Under the pieces are notes generated by a model, which worked only from the letters and a program-made list of their open reading frames with translations, ran no database searches and was not told the DNA's origin. Source: Notoacmeibacter marinus (lineage in GTDB: Bacteria; Pseudomonadota; Alphaproteobacteria; Rhizobiales; Rhizobiaceae). Taken from it: a DNA stretch of 64,000 bases. The stretch spans positions 930,001 through 994,000 of the forward strand of contig NZ_NBYO01000001.1 of assembly GCF_002238045.1 (NCBI RefSeq). Reading direction: 5' to 3'. Within the stretch, counting starts at the first letter, position 1. Each line of letters starts with the position of its first letter. The translations under genes and the position numbers were made by a program. Shown here piece by piece: positions 52,569 through 60,570 of the stretch.

Positions 52569-53990
52569 ATGATGACTTATCCTGCCTCGCCGGAACCCGT
52601 TGCCAGAGCGCATAACCCGCTCGCCTTTCCCGTCCTCGCCATCGTGCAGGCCACGCTTATTTTCACCATCGCGATCGTCGCGGTGCCGCTTCCTGTCATC
52701 GCTGAGGAATTCGGATTGACAGCCGCCGACCTGCTGCTGGTGCTTGCAGCTTACGGTCTTCCGTTCAGTGGGCTGTTGTTGTTCGGTGGGCGCCTGGCCG
52801 ATCGGTTTGGTGGACGGCGCATGTTTGCCATCGGACTGATCGTCTTTGGCGCATCCTCGGCTGTCGCAGCGGCGGCGCCGAACTATCCTATCCTGGTCGC
52901 TATGCGTCTGGCGCAGGGAATCGGAGGCGCGATTGTCGCGCCCGCGGCCATGGCTGTCCTGCGCGCTCTGTTCCCAGAACCCGCCGCCTTCGGGCGAGCC
53001 ATGGCGACCTGGGGCGGGGTGTCGGTGCTGGGGGCCGTGCTCGGCTTCATCGTTTCGGGCGTGCTGACCACCTGGATGTCCTGGCGCTTCATGTTCGCCA
53101 TTCCGGTCGCGGTTTCGCTGATCGGTCTTGTTTCCACGCCTGGTCTCTTGCCCAGAGGCATCAGCGAGACGGCGGAACTGAGGCCGAGGCTGGATCTTGT
53201 GGGTGCCGTCTTTGCCACCCTCGGCATCTCGCTCTCCAGCTTCGGCCTCATCGCCACAGGCGATCACGGCTGGACCTCGACCATGGTGCTGCTTCCGCTC
53301 GGGACCGGCATCATCCTGCTCGTCGCGTTCTTTCTCCTCGAGCGCAAAGTGCGCGATCCGCTGCTGCCACCCGGTTTCATCCTGGAACCCGTGCGTATCA
53401 CCGGGTTGGTCGGCATGTTTCTGGCGGCAGCCGGTTCCGGCGTCATCAACTTCGTCCTGTCCCTCTACCTTCAGCAGGTGCTCGGATGGTCGCCCTTGAT
53501 GACGGCGCTCGCTTTCGTGCCGTTTGCCGTGGCGCTTATCGCGACCGGGCAGTTGGCGGCGCCACAGGTGGAGCGATTCGGGGCTGCCCGCATCACCGGC
53601 GTCGGCTTGATCGTGGCGGCGGTAGGCTTGGCTCTTCTGACACAGTTGACGCCGGACACGCGATATCTCCAGGGCCTTCTGCCTGGCATCGTGCTAATCG
53701 CGGTCGGCATCTCGCTGGCCTTTTCCGGCTCGGCCGTTCTTTCGACCACCAATGTCCCACAGCGCAGAGCGGGTTTGGCCGGTGGCGTCATGAATACGGC
53801 AATGGAACTCGGTCCCACAGTCGGGCTCGCGATCCTCATGTCGGTCGCCGCTACACAGGTCGAGACCGTCACCGGTTACGCCTGGGCGTTCGGGACGGCG
53901 GCCGTCGCCTATACGTTCGTGGCGCTTTTGTCCTTCGCGTTCTCAGGACGGGTCGCGGCATCGGCCGCGGCAGGAGCGTCCCCTGAATGA
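52569..53990 (+). CDS. MFS transporter, DHA2-like drug/metabolite exporter
   Basis: A 473-residue major facilitator with about 14 hydrophobic segments. Motif A is LLFGGRLADRFGGRRMFAIG near 75, and motif C-like GVSVLGAVLGFIVSG lies near 155, as in DHA2 exporters. The N-terminal half keeps MRLAQGIGGAIVAPAAMAVL near 112. Substrate unknown. Its start codon abuts a long inverted repeat containing an ArsR-type site, so expression is probably repressed by the ArsR-rhodanese protein encoded at 57043. Confidence 0.9.
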   Translation: MMTYPASPEPVARAHNPLAFPVLAIVQATLIFTIAIVAVPLPVIAEEFGLTAADLLLVLAAYGLPFSGLLLFGGRLADRFGGRRMFAIGLIVFGASSAVAAAAPNYPILVAMRLAQGIGGAIVAPAAMAVLRALFPEPAAFGRAMATWGGVSVLGAVLGFIVSGVLTTWMSWRFMFAIPVAVSLIGLVSTPGLLPRGISETAELRPRLDLVGAVFATLGISLSSFGLIATGDHGWTSTMVLLPLGTGIILLVAFFLLERKVRDPLLPPGFILEPVRITGLVGMFLAAAGSGVINFVLSLYLQQVLGWSPLMTALAFVPFAVALIATGQLAAPQVERFGAARITGVGLIVAAVGLALLTQLTPDTRYLQGLLPGIVLIAVGISLAFSGSAVLSTTNVPQRRAGLAGGVMNTAMELGPTVGLAILMSVAATQVETVTGYAWAFGTAAVAYTFVALLSFAFSGRVAASAAAGASPE

Positions 53991-54065
53991 GAAGCCACAC
54001 TGGTCGAGGGCGCGGTCGGCAGATCAGGCGACTGGCGGTTCCGCCCACCACAATATCTCCTCGGG

Positions 54066-54529
54066 ATGACGATTTTCGCCATCTCGACCTCGCAATTCAT
54101 GGTGGTAGGCGATGCGTTTGCCTGCCACGTCAATCGACGTCAGCGTCCTCCAGATTGGCTATCTCATCTCGCTCTAAGTGGTTGGCGGACCAGCCGCCGC
54201 GGTCTTCGCTTCTTCCATCATCGTCGGCGGGATGGATGCTGGCCACCTTTTGTCGGCGTGCCACCTCCATCAGCCGCTTCGCACTCCCACTCGACGAACA
54301 ATATAGCCGCCCAAATCCTCAGTATCGCCGTGGCGTACACTCTGCGCGTTGTCAGGCGCGGATGGCCCGAGACCCCAGCATCGACGTCTGCCCGGCCCTG
54401 ATAGGTTCGCCCAGTTCCGGGACCAACAGATGCTCCGTCGATCACATCTTCCGTCACGAGTTCCATCAGGCGGGTTACATCGCGGCGGGATGCCCGGGGT
54501 GGTTGCGAAGCGCTCCAGGCGGTGCGCAT
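54066..54529. pseudogene. fragments resembling an MFS N-terminus (+) and a SnoaL-like protein (-)
   Basis: On the plus strand from 54066, shifting frames read IFAISTSQFMVVGDA and then VSVLQIGYLISL followed by a stop and VVGGPAAAVFASSIIVGG, which resembles the N-terminus of DHA1 exporters. On the minus strand, 54218-54529 reads RLMELVTEDVIDGASVGPGT, which resembles NTF2/SnoaL-like proteins. Both are broken and the assignments are tentative. Confidence 0.35.
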
Positions 54530-54563
54530 CGTGTGTTGGCCCGATGTTCCGCACCTTCCGTTC

Positions 54564-54890
54564 TCAGGCCGCTGCTAGCTGGCTGACCGTTTCGGCATAT
54601 TTGCTGCGAGTGGCGACGCCGACGATCTGACTGGCAGGCTTGCCGTCCTTGAAGAAGATCACGGTCGGCACACCCCGAATACCGAACGCGCTGGCTATGT
54701 CTGGATCGGCTTCGACATCGACTTCGCCGAACTCGGCATCCTTGGCGAGTTCCTCGGCAAGGCTGGCATACATAGGCTGCATCATGCGGCAAGGACCGCA
54801 CCATTCCGCCCAGAACCGCACCACGCTCACGCCTTCGCGCTTTAGCACATTGATCTCAAAATTCTTCGAAGTCAAAATCCTGACTGTCAT
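54564..54890 (-). CDS. trxA: thioredoxin
   Basis: A 108-residue thioredoxin with the active site FWAEWCGPCRMM near 27-38, the cis-proline loop GVPTVIFFKDG near 75 and the usual length. The ATG at 54890 follows GGAGAAGAGAC. It lies 28 bases downstream of a truncated trxB on the same strand, and the pair is divergent from a glutamine amidotransferase gene with ArsR-site B between them. Confidence 0.92.
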   Translation of the reverse strand: MTVRILTSKNFEINVLKREGVSVVRFWAEWCGPCRMMQPMYASLAEELAKDAEFGEVDVEADPDIASAFGIRGVPTVIFFKDGKPASQIVGVATRSKYAETVSQLAAA

Positions 54891-54918
54891 GTCTCTTCTC
54901 CGTCTTCTTTGATTGGGT

Positions 54919-55212
<294 letters not shown>

Positions 55213-55241
55213 TTATGTCAATACCGTGGAAAGGAATGACG

Positions 55242-56114
55242 ATGTGCGAGCTTTTGGCGATGAGTGCCGCTCTTCCGACCGACCTTGAAACCTCCCTCGC
55301 ACTGCTCAAGCCGCGCGGCGGGGAACTGTGCCCACATGCGGACGGTTGGGGCGTGGCTGTTTATGAAGAGCGGGCAGCGCGCCTTTACAAGGAACCGAAG
55401 GCGGCAAGCTCCAGCCGACTGTTCGGTTCACTGCGTGACTACGATATCTCCGGCAGGGTCATCCTCTCCCACATCCGCCGGGCCAACCCGGCGGCGATCG
55501 GCAAGTCCTATGCCAACACCCACCCATTTGAACGGGAGGTGGGAGGCCGATCATGGACATTTGCGCATAATGGCAAATTGACGGGTATCGACCAGGAACA
55601 GTTGACGTCGTTCAGGCCCCTTGGAGGAACGGATTCCGAACACGCATTCTGCCTGCTGCTGGATCACATGAAGGATTTCCTCAGCCGGGACGGAGGGATA
55701 GCCGATCTCGACCTCGCCCTGAATCAACTTGTTGAGAAAACAACCTTGATGAACCGCTACGGGGAGGCGAACTATTTTCTGAGCAATGGGGAACATCTTT
55801 TCGTCCATGCCCATACATATCTCCACATGCTGGAACGGCATTGCGCGGTCGATGGCCAGCCGCAAAGCGTCGTTCTCCTGGCGACGCAGCCAATGACCGA
55901 CGAGGAGAACTGGAGTTGTCTCGTTCCGAACACGATCTGCGTGTTTTTGCGTGGTGAGATGATTGCTCAGAAGGCCACCTCCGGCGCGGCCACGCAAGAC
56001 GCCTGGAAAGCCCAACAAAAGGAAGCGGAAAGCTTCAGAACGCGCAAAGCGGAGGCGGCCGCGAATGCCGCACGCATCGAAGCGGAAAAAGACATGTATT
56101 GGGAATGCAGTTGA
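55242..56114 (+). CDS. class II glutamine amidotransferase (YafJ/EgtC-like)
   Basis: A 290-residue Ntn-hydrolase-type glutamine amidotransferase. The mature N-terminus should be the cysteine in MCELLAMSAALPTD, which fixes the start at 55242 (GGAAAGGAAT upstream). Other motifs are HADGWGVAVYEE near 33, LSHIRRAN near 75 and the oxyanion FAHNGKL near 107. The C-terminal tail is a charged helix rich in Glu, Lys and Ala. The partner substrate is unknown; the physiological reaction may be simple glutamine or gamma-glutamyl hydrolysis. Confidence 0.88.
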   Translation: MCELLAMSAALPTDLETSLALLKPRGGELCPHADGWGVAVYEERAARLYKEPKAASSSRLFGSLRDYDISGRVILSHIRRANPAAIGKSYANTHPFEREVGGRSWTFAHNGKLTGIDQEQLTSFRPLGGTDSEHAFCLLLDHMKDFLSRDGGIADLDLALNQLVEKTTLMNRYGEANYFLSNGEHLFVHAHTYLHMLERHCAVDGQPQSVVLLATQPMTDEENWSCLVPNTICVFLRGEMIAQKATSGAATQDAWKAQQKEAESFRTRKAEAAANAARIEAEKDMYWECS

Positions 56115-56475
56115 TGCCATCGAGTGGAAGGAGGACCATTCCAACAAGGCTGTCATTCCTCAACTGCTTCTTTTTGGATGCCGACTCGTCCTTCGGACAA
56201 CGTCGCGTTAAGTCATTGTTGAGCGACTGATCCCTTCAATGGTGCGTTTGGAACACTGAGCGATTTGCGGCAGGCTGCCTTGAACTTCGGATCCCCGTAA
56301 ATCTTCTGCGCCAATGTTCAATTCCTGCGAAAAGATTGGGACGAGGCACCATTCAAACCGAGAAAACCTCGTCCGCAAGAGCGAGGCCTGTATTGGCGTG
56401 TCGCTTGATCAGGACAGAACATAGCGGCAATCCAGAACGGCGCGGCTATGTATAGCGCATGACTGAGGCGCAGGC
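56115..56475. other. intergenic region without a supported gene
   Basis: About 360 bases between convergent genes. Several short frames occur, none with a recognisable domain. No strong terminator was seen. Confidence 0.4.
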
Positions 56476-56976
56476 TCAAAGGGGAGCGGCTGCAACCACC
56501 CAGGCGCCAACAAAAAGACCTAGGCCGAAGACGGTGTGGGCCATGAAACTGCGCCAGCGGGCGACGTTTGGCCGCGGGGTCTTTGAAGCGGCTATACCGA
56601 AACCGAATCCAGGCTGCAAAATGAAGAATGGCGCCAACAGGGTAATCCAGCCCGTCAGCAGGGCCGGCCACACGGTTGGGGCCTCGACCCATTCCGGTCC
56701 GACCACCAGCAGCAATCCTGCGGCAAAGGCAATGCTGATCATATAGTGCGCCACCCAGCCGATAGCCCCTTCGCCGGCAACCGGTGCCGCCTTGGCGATG
56801 CTCGGGTGGCTAAACCGTCCCGCAGCAAGATGCCCGAACCAGCGACCCACGAAGGCATAGTTCAACGAGGGAATCGAAAACGCGAACTTCAGGAATATCG
56901 CCCAGACATCCATGACCACCGTGGCGATGACGCCGATTGCAATGGCGCTTAGCGCCCATTCACTCCAAATAGCCAT
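56476..56976 (-). CDS. DUF2938 membrane protein
   Basis: A 166-residue four-helix membrane protein matching the DUF2938 pattern: VVMDVWAIFLKFAFSIPSLN near 17, YAFVGRWFGHLAAGRFSHPS near 37, GEGAIGWVAHYMISIAFA near 66 and LQPGFGFGIAASKTPRPN near 119. The ATG at 56976 follows GCAGGATGC; a TTG at 57012 would place the start inside operator site C. It is divergent from the ArsR-rhodanese gene. Its function is not known. Confidence 0.85.
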   Translation of the reverse strand: MAIWSEWALSAIAIGVIATVVMDVWAIFLKFAFSIPSLNYAFVGRWFGHLAAGRFSHPSIAKAAPVAGEGAIGWVAHYMISIAFAAGLLLVVGPEWVEAPTVWPALLTGWITLLAPFFILQPGFGFGIAASKTPRPNVARWRSFMAHTVFGLGLFVGAWVVAAAPL

Positions 56977-57006
56977 CACTGCATCCTGCGGCCGGTTAAA
57001 ATAATT

Positions 57007-57026
57007 ATTCAATGGATTGATTGATT
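57007..57026. promoter_or_regulatory. ArsR operator candidate, site C
   Basis: ATTCAAT-GGATTG-ATTGATT lies in the 66-base divergent region between the DUF2938 gene (56976) and arsR-rhodanese (57043). The position suits autoregulation of both genes. Confidence 0.7.
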
Positions 57027-57042
57027 AAAGATAGCGTTTTAT

Positions 57043-57717
57043 ATGTCAAGTATGGATATCGAACGCGCACAGTTGACCCTCTTCACCGAACTAGCAGAGA
57101 TCGCACGCACGCTTGGCAGTCCGCACCGCCTCATGCTTCTCCAGCATGTGGCCCAGGGCGCACGCTCGGTCGAGCGGCTTGCGGAGCTGACGGGTCTATC
57201 CATGGCCAATGCCTCGCAGCATTTGCAACACCTCAAGCGGAGCAACCTCGTCGCCACCGAACGTGATGGAAAGCGCGTTCTTTATAGCATTGCGAGCGGC
57301 CCCATCAATGAAGTGCTGGGCGCATTGACCCGTCTTGCCGAACACCAGAGGGCCGAAATCCAGTCCGTGATTTCCGACAGCTTAACCCAGCGCGATCGCC
57401 TTGAAGGCATTTCGCGGGAGGAGCTTCTGGAGCGGTTGCGCGAGTCATCGGTAACGCTGCTCGATGTCCGTCCGCGTGAGGAGTTCGAGATGGGACATCT
57501 TCCCGGCGCCATCAATATTCCTGCCGAAGTGCTGGAGGAGCATCTGTCCATGCTGCCACAGGATCATGAGGTGGTTGCCTATTGCCGTGGGCCGCATTGC
57601 GTTCTTTCGACCAGTGCTGTCGATACGCTGCGCCAGAACGGCATCAAGGCTCGGCTCCTGGATACGGGGTTTCCCGAATGGAAAGCCGCTGGCCTCACCA
57701 TCGAGACAGGCGCCTAA
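57043..57717 (+). CDS. ArsR-family regulator fused to a rhodanese domain
   Basis: A 224-residue two-domain protein. An ArsR winged helix (about 15-95; LTGLSMANASQHLQHLKRSN is the recognition region) is followed by a rhodanese domain (about 120-222; LLDVRPREEFEMGHLPGAIN). The catalytic loop is YCRGPHC with C181 and C186. There is no cysteine in the ArsR domain, so these two are the only cysteines and a persulfide, disulfide or metal signal would have to be read there. It is the probable binder of the three ATTCAAT-N6-ATTGATT sites. Confidence 0.92.
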   Translation: MSSMDIERAQLTLFTELAEIARTLGSPHRLMLLQHVAQGARSVERLAELTGLSMANASQHLQHLKRSNLVATERDGKRVLYSIASGPINEVLGALTRLAEHQRAEIQSVISDSLTQRDRLEGISREELLERLRESSVTLLDVRPREEFEMGHLPGAINIPAEVLEEHLSMLPQDHEVVAYCRGPHCVLSTSAVDTLRQNGIKARLLDTGFPEWKAAGLTIETGA

Positions 57718-57944
57718 CTTCTGCGCAAAGTCTCCGCGCGGGGCTTTCCGCTCAGTCTCGCGCAACGATAGCCAAGCAGACCAGCAGCAAACAGTGTGAG
57801 AGCTGAGGAGGCACTGCGATCCGTCCGGCAAGTGATCTCATAGTCGGACACAAGCACATACTGAATTTTATGCCCAAGCCTCAATGGCAATGCCTGGGTG
57901 TCCCGTCGAAACGGAGGCCAGTTCAGCTTCCGAGGGACGGGAGC

Positions 57945-58170
57945 ATGACAGAACTGACCAAACGGTTCGTGGAGACCGTCGAGCCGCAAAGCAAAGGCCC
58001 TGCTCGGACAGGCCGCCCTTGGCGGCGATCCTGCTGAAGAATGCGAGGACGACCGCAAGGCGCTCACCATCAAGCAGCTCTGCGAGCCATAACATTGCCG
58101 ACATGGAGGCCGGCTTGGTTCGCGGAAAGGGCAGCCCGTCGTAGGAAGGACACCACCGTTGCGACGGACG
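57945..58170 (+). pseudogene. tyrosine recombinase (integrase) N-terminal remnant
   Basis: The frame begins MTELTKRFVETVEPQSKGP, the typical N-terminus (DUF4102 type) of alphaproteobacterial phage/island integrases. Further pieces in other frames read GGDPAEE, DRKALTIKQLCE and DMEAGLVRGKG, in the order expected for such an integrase. Deletions and frameshifts have removed the rest, and no catalytic domain follows. Confidence 0.7.
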
Positions 58171-58386
58171 TCGTTCGGACAATGTCTGGGACAATGCGCA
58201 GCCATGGAAAGCTTCTTCTCTTCGTTGAAGACCGAACGGACCGCCCGCAAGGGCTATCGTATGCGGGACCAAGCCAAGGCCGATTTGTTCGACTACATCG
58301 AGCGCTTCTACAATTCCCGGCGCCGTCATTCAAAGCTGGATGACTTGAGCCTAATGGCATACGAAAAACGAGCTATGAGAGCCTAA
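58159..58386 (+). pseudogene. IS3-family orfB C-terminal fragment
   Basis: About 70 codons read MESFFSSLKTERTARKGYRM and ADLFDYIERFYNSRRRHSKL, the last third of an IS3-family DDE transposase with its catalytic glutamate region. The 5' part is lost and replaced by integrase debris. Confidence 0.8.
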
Positions 58387-58400
58387 TCAGCCGTCCGTCC

Positions 58401-58611
58401 ATGGGCCCGGTCGGCGATACCTATGACGACGCCATGTGCGAGAGCTTCTTCGCAACGCTCGAATGCGAGCTGCCTGATCGGCACAAGTTCCAGAACAAGG
58501 CGTAGGCGCGCATGGCGATCTTCGAGTTCATCGAAGAATGGTACAACCCCGCCCGGCACCATTCGGCGCCCGAATATCAGTCCCTCATAGCCTGTGAAAG
58601 TAGCCAGGCTG
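58401..58611 (+). pseudogene. second IS3-family orfB C-terminal fragment, with nonsense codon
   Basis: The frame reads GDTYDDAMCESFFATLECEL, then an in-frame TAG at 58503, then MAIFEFIEEWYNPARHHSAP. It is a different IS3-type transposase from the one ending at 58386. Confidence 0.75.
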
Positions 58612-58679
58612 AACGGCTAGAATCTGCTGGCGCGTGTCCGGACACGAAACCGGGAGAACTCCAGATCGTCCTTGAAGCA

Positions 58680-58850
58680 CTGAACGGCGAGGAGAGGGTA
58701 TCGGCTGGCCAGCCGGTTCTCAGCCACCGGTAATAACTCGACTGTTTCATGCGGACTTGGCTGGCACCATCATCGACAGACAGCACTTCATATTGCTGCG
58801 GCTTGAACACGATGTCTCGGGGCTTCTCTTGTTCCTCAGCTCTTTCCTTG
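58680..58850 (-). pseudogene. IS3-family orfA fragment
   Basis: The minus-strand frame reads KPRDIVFKPQQYEVL and then SYYRWLRTGWPADTL, resembling the DNA-binding N-terminus of IS3-family OrfA with a deletion in the middle. It is on the opposite strand to the orfB fragments, so it comes from another insertion. Confidence 0.5.
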
Positions 58851-58940
58851 CCCCCTCAATGATAAGGATCATTCTGTCCCAGTGGGCGAACCACATCAGT
58901 GGACAGCCCAACCGGCTTGACGTCACTTTCCAGAATATTG

Positions 58941-58952
58941 TACCAATTGGTA
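58941..58952. promoter_or_regulatory. palindrome upstream of HPP-tetR (TetR operator candidate)
   Basis: TACCAATTGGTA is a perfect 12-base palindrome, 24 bases upstream of the HPP-family start codon. The first gene's promoter is the expected target of the TetR regulator encoded second. Confidence 0.55.
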
Positions 58953-58975
58953 AAGAGTTATACGAAAGGTACAAG

Positions 58976-59464
58976 ATGTTTTCTTTCATGACACGACATC
59001 AGCCGTCGCAATCCTTTCGTTCGGTTATTCTCGCCGGGATTGGAGGCCTTCTGGCCATCGCGATAATCGGCGCGCTGACGATCTATAGTCCCTCACCGCT
59101 TTTGATGGCCCCGTTCGGTGCAAGCTGCGTCTTGTTGTTTTCGCTTCCCGCAAGTCTATTGTCTCAACCGGCCAATGTCATTGGCGGTCATCTTGTGGCG
59201 TCTTCGATCGGTCTTGCCTTGCGCTTCATGCTGCCGGATGTCTGGTGGGCGGCTGCCTTGGCCGTGGGTTTGGCCATTGCGTTCATGGCGATCTTTCGCT
59301 TGACACACCCGCCGGCAGGCGCAGACCCCCTTGTCATATTCGCGGCCGATCCAGCTTTGGACTATCTCTTCTTCCCCGTTCTGTCCGGCAGTTGTGTTTT
59401 GGTGCTCGTTGCGAGCGTCTTTCATCGGGCAAGCGGAGTGACCTACCCCATAAGGAAAGCGTGA
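58976..59464 (+). CDS. HPP-family membrane protein
   Basis: A 162-residue HPP-family protein with four to five hydrophobic helices and the defining RLTHPPAGADPLVIF near 121, plus SPSPLLMAPFGASCVLLFSL near 39 and QPANVIGGHLVASS near 64. Members are linked to nitrite transport in plastids and cyanobacteria, but other roles are possible. The ATG at 58976 follows GAAAGGTAC. Its TGA overlaps the tetR start (TGATG-type overlap at 59464). Confidence 0.85.
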   Translation: MFSFMTRHQPSQSFRSVILAGIGGLLAIAIIGALTIYSPSPLLMAPFGASCVLLFSLPASLLSQPANVIGGHLVASSIGLALRFMLPDVWWAAALAVGLAIAFMAIFRLTHPPAGADPLVIFAADPALDYLFFPVLSGSCVLVLVASVFHRASGVTYPIRKA

Positions 59465-60018
59465 TGGCCAGACTGGTAGCCGAGCGCGTCGACGCCATAC
59501 CGGCGCTCGGCGAGATTTTTCGCAAGCACGGATTTGAGGGCGCGAGCCTCAAACTCATCAGCAAGGGGACTGGCCTTGGAAAGGGTAGTCTTTATCACTT
59601 CTTTCCCGGAGGGAAGGAGGAGATGGCAGCGGCCGTTCTTGAAGAGATCGCCGTTTGGTTTGAGACCCATGTCTACGAACCGTTGGAAACCATGGAGCCG
59701 GACCAGGCCGTTCCAGCCATGTTCGCCGCTGTGACAAGCTACTTCAAATCGGGGAGCCGCATCTGCCTGATCGGAGCGTTCGCGCTTGATGGCAGCAAAG
59801 ATCGTTTTCCCGATAGGGTTCAATGCTATTTCGAACGATGGCTTTTGGCGCTCCAGGCGTGTCTGAAGCGGCATGGCCATGCGGATGACCGAGCATCGCA
59901 AATAGCCTTCGAGGTAGTCGGCGGCATTCAAGGCGCGATCATATTGGCGCAGGCTCTAGGCCGTGAGAGCCCGTTTGTAAACGCCGTCGAGCGTCTCGAG
60001 CGACTTTGTCTCGATTGA
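59464..60018 (+). CDS. TetR/AcrR family transcriptional regulator
   Basis: A 184-residue TetR protein. The N-terminal helix-turn-helix (FRKHGFEGASLKLISKGTGLG near 20, then GSLYHFFPGGKEEM near 42) and the all-helical ligand domain with a central cysteine (SRICLIGAFAL near 98) are as in the TetR group with YcdC-like C-domains. It is translationally coupled to the HPP gene and probably represses both through TACCAATTGGTA. Confidence 0.9.
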   Translation: MARLVAERVDAIPALGEIFRKHGFEGASLKLISKGTGLGKGSLYHFFPGGKEEMAAAVLEEIAVWFETHVYEPLETMEPDQAVPAMFAAVTSYFKSGSRICLIGAFALDGSKDRFPDRVQCYFERWLLALQACLKRHGHADDRASQIAFEVVGGIQGAIILAQALGRESPFVNAVERLERLCLD

Positions 60019-60411
60019 CCGATGAACGCAACGTCATGCATTGTCTCGGGCAGGAGTAGCATGACTACTGCTCACCAACCGGCGAAAGACTACGTGTCGA
60101 TGATTATCCGACCTCTGCCCTTGGAAAGGCTGGGCTTCAAGCGCCGTCTGCTGCTCCGACAACTCTAAGATCTCGCCGGTACTGACCGTTTCCACCTTTT
60201 TAGTTCGACCATCCGGTAGGCCTGTCGTTGCGGCAATCGCTGCATGAGCGGCAGCCCACCTGTGACCAGGAGGAGGGTCCCGCTGCGCACACAAATCTGT
60301 AACTCACGGCAGCATTTGCCCGTGTCGCAAGCGCCGGTCGGCGGCAATGACGGAGAAACGGCCAGTCGGATGAAGGGCGGAAATATCAGTCGGTCACAGT
60401 CTGAGACAACT
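60019..60411. other. intergenic region without a supported gene
   Basis: About 390 bases. Minus-strand frames of 86-103 codons exist, but they show no family features and no convincing ribosome-binding sites. The region probably contains the end of the upstream insertion debris. Confidence 0.4.
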
Positions 60412-60570
60412 TTACCGGATTTCCTGATGGATATCGGGAAAGGCAGACAAGCGGCGCCGGGCAGCCGAGACCACAAACCATGCGAGAATGGAGATCGCGA
60501 AGATCATCGAGCCGCCGCGCCAAAGCGGGTCGTCGCTCAGCAGGAAGGCGAAGCTGGCACGGTCCCTCAA
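60412..60570 (-). CDS. possible small membrane protein after dctM
   Basis: A 52-codon minus-strand frame beginning with TTG that overlaps the dctM stop (TTGA at 60570-60567). It encodes one hydrophobic helix (GGSMIFAISILAWFVVSAAR) and a basic tail. It may be a small accessory membrane protein or the last part of a larger permease joined by deletion. No family recognised. Confidence 0.25.
   Translation of the reverse strand: MRDRASFAFLLSDDPLWRGGSMIFAISILAWFVVSAARRRLSAFPDIHQEIR

Noticed and set aside
57848-57858. TAGTCGGACACA near the integrase remnant
   Set aside because: It has only one intact half-site and no gene start nearby.
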